A stretch of DNA of 7,468 nt from Gammaproteobacteria bacterium (lineage in GTDB: Bacteria; Pseudomonadota; Gammaproteobacteria; Chromatiales; Sedimenticolaceae), in contig JAGRHE010000142.1 of the NCBI GenBank assembly GCA_020445165.1, positions 1 through 7,468 of the forward strand, written 5' to 3'. Shown here piece after piece: positions 7,072 through 7,468 of the stretch; position 1 is the stretch's first letter, and each line of letters opens with the position of its first letter. A program made the translations under genes and the position numbers. The notes below the pieces were generated by a model. It searched no databases and was not told where the DNA came from. It saw only the letters and a program-made list of their open reading frames with translations.

Positions 7072-7468
7072 TCACGCCTTGGCGCCTTCTTCGATGCGCT
7101 TGGTGATGACGTATTGCTGGGCAATCGACAACAGGTTGTTGACCACCCAGTAGAGCACCAGGCCAGCGGGGAAGAAGGCGAACATCACGGTGAACACGAC
7201 CGGCAGGGCCATCATGATCTTGGCCTGCATCGGATCGGGCGGCGCCGGGTTGAGCTTCTGCTGCACGAACATCGAAACGCCCATGATCAGCGGGAGCACG
7301 AAGTAGGGGTCCTTGATCGACAGGTCGTCGATCCACAGGATCCACGGTGCCTGGCGCAACTCAACGCTTTCCAGCAGCACCCAGTACAGGGCGATGAAGA
7401 ACGGGATCTGTACCAACATCGGCAGACAGCCACCGAGCGGGTTGATTTTTTCGGTCTTGTACATCTCC
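7072..7468 (-). CDS. yidC: YidC membrane protein insertase, C-terminal part
   Basis: The final 131 residues of the Oxa1/YidC/Alb3-family insertase, which inserts and folds inner-membrane proteins alone or with SecYEG. The gene enters from the right edge; the first complete codon seen is Glu before [12 protein letters not shown], so the Met at 7464 is internal and not the start. Family hallmarks are clear: [21 protein letters not shown], then [29 protein letters not shown] (membrane segment), [35 protein letters not shown] and [13 protein letters not shown]. These cover the last three of the conserved core membrane helices. The tail after the last helix is short (IEEGAKA). It is upstream of and probably cotranscribed with mnmE, as in most Gammaproteobacteria. 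Confidence 0.97.
   Translation of the reverse strand, partial: EMYKTEKINPLGGCLPMLVQIPFFIALYWVLLESVELRQAPWILWIDDLSIKDPYFVLPLIMGVSMFVQQKLNPAPPDPMQAKIMMALPVVFTVMFAFFPAGLVLYWVVNNLLSIAQQYVITKRIEEGAKA

Noticed and set aside
1..7468. CRISPR arrays, insertion sequences, tRNA or rRNA genes, phage or defence genes
   Set aside because: No direct-repeat series, transposase, integrase or RNA-gene-like stretch was seen. Almost all of the window is covered by the eight recognised genes and no gene-free stretch exceeds about 135 nt.

Overview
The window is a GC-rich bacterial chromosomal segment. It most likely comes from a gammaproteobacterium close to the replication origin. The basis is gene content and order: on the minus strand, yidC, mnmE and mnmG appear in the order known for the rpmH-rnpA-yidC-mnmE-mnmG-rsmG-parAB region of many Gammaproteobacteria. 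Codon use looks uniformly GC-rich, and no mobile element, tRNA, rRNA or CRISPR array is visible. An assignment to a Chromatiales-like or Pseudomonas-like lineage is only a guess from overall protein character.

Layout from left to right: (a) 1-266, minus strand, the N-terminal 88 residues of MnmG. (b) 267-400, a divergent intergenic region with a candidate mnmG promoter flanked by two inverted GTGGAACA/TGTTCCAC arms. (c) 401-934, plus strand, a lipoprotein with a DipZ/TlpA-like thioredoxin fold. (d) 1017-4918, plus strand, a compact three-gene unit: MoxR AAA+ ATPase, DUF58 membrane protein and TgpA-type membrane transglutaminase-like protein. The last two genes overlap by 8 nt. (e) 4928-7468, minus strand, an apparent operon read right to left: yidC (C-terminal part only), mnmE with a GTG start 9 nt after yidC, and murI overlapping mnmE by ATGA. 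The two strands converge at 4918/4928 with 9 nt between stop codons.

Functionally, the minus-strand genes cover inner-membrane protein insertion (YidC), wobble-uridine tRNA modification (MnmE and MnmG form one complex) and supply of D-glutamate for peptidoglycan (MurI). The plus-strand block is an envelope module. MoxR (cytoplasmic ATPase) and DUF58 (membrane-anchored) are the usual partners of TgpA, whose transglutaminase-like domain faces the periplasm. The adjacent thioredoxin-like lipoprotein would also sit in the periplasm and could act on TgpA's only periplasmic cysteine; that link is inference.

Most of the window is ordinary core genome. The points worth attention are the plus-strand block wedged between mnmE-murI and mnmG, the redox lipoprotein beside TgpA, the inverted repeat around the mnmG promoter, the palindrome over the mnmE start codon and the tight convergent junction. 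I see no clearly new biological system.
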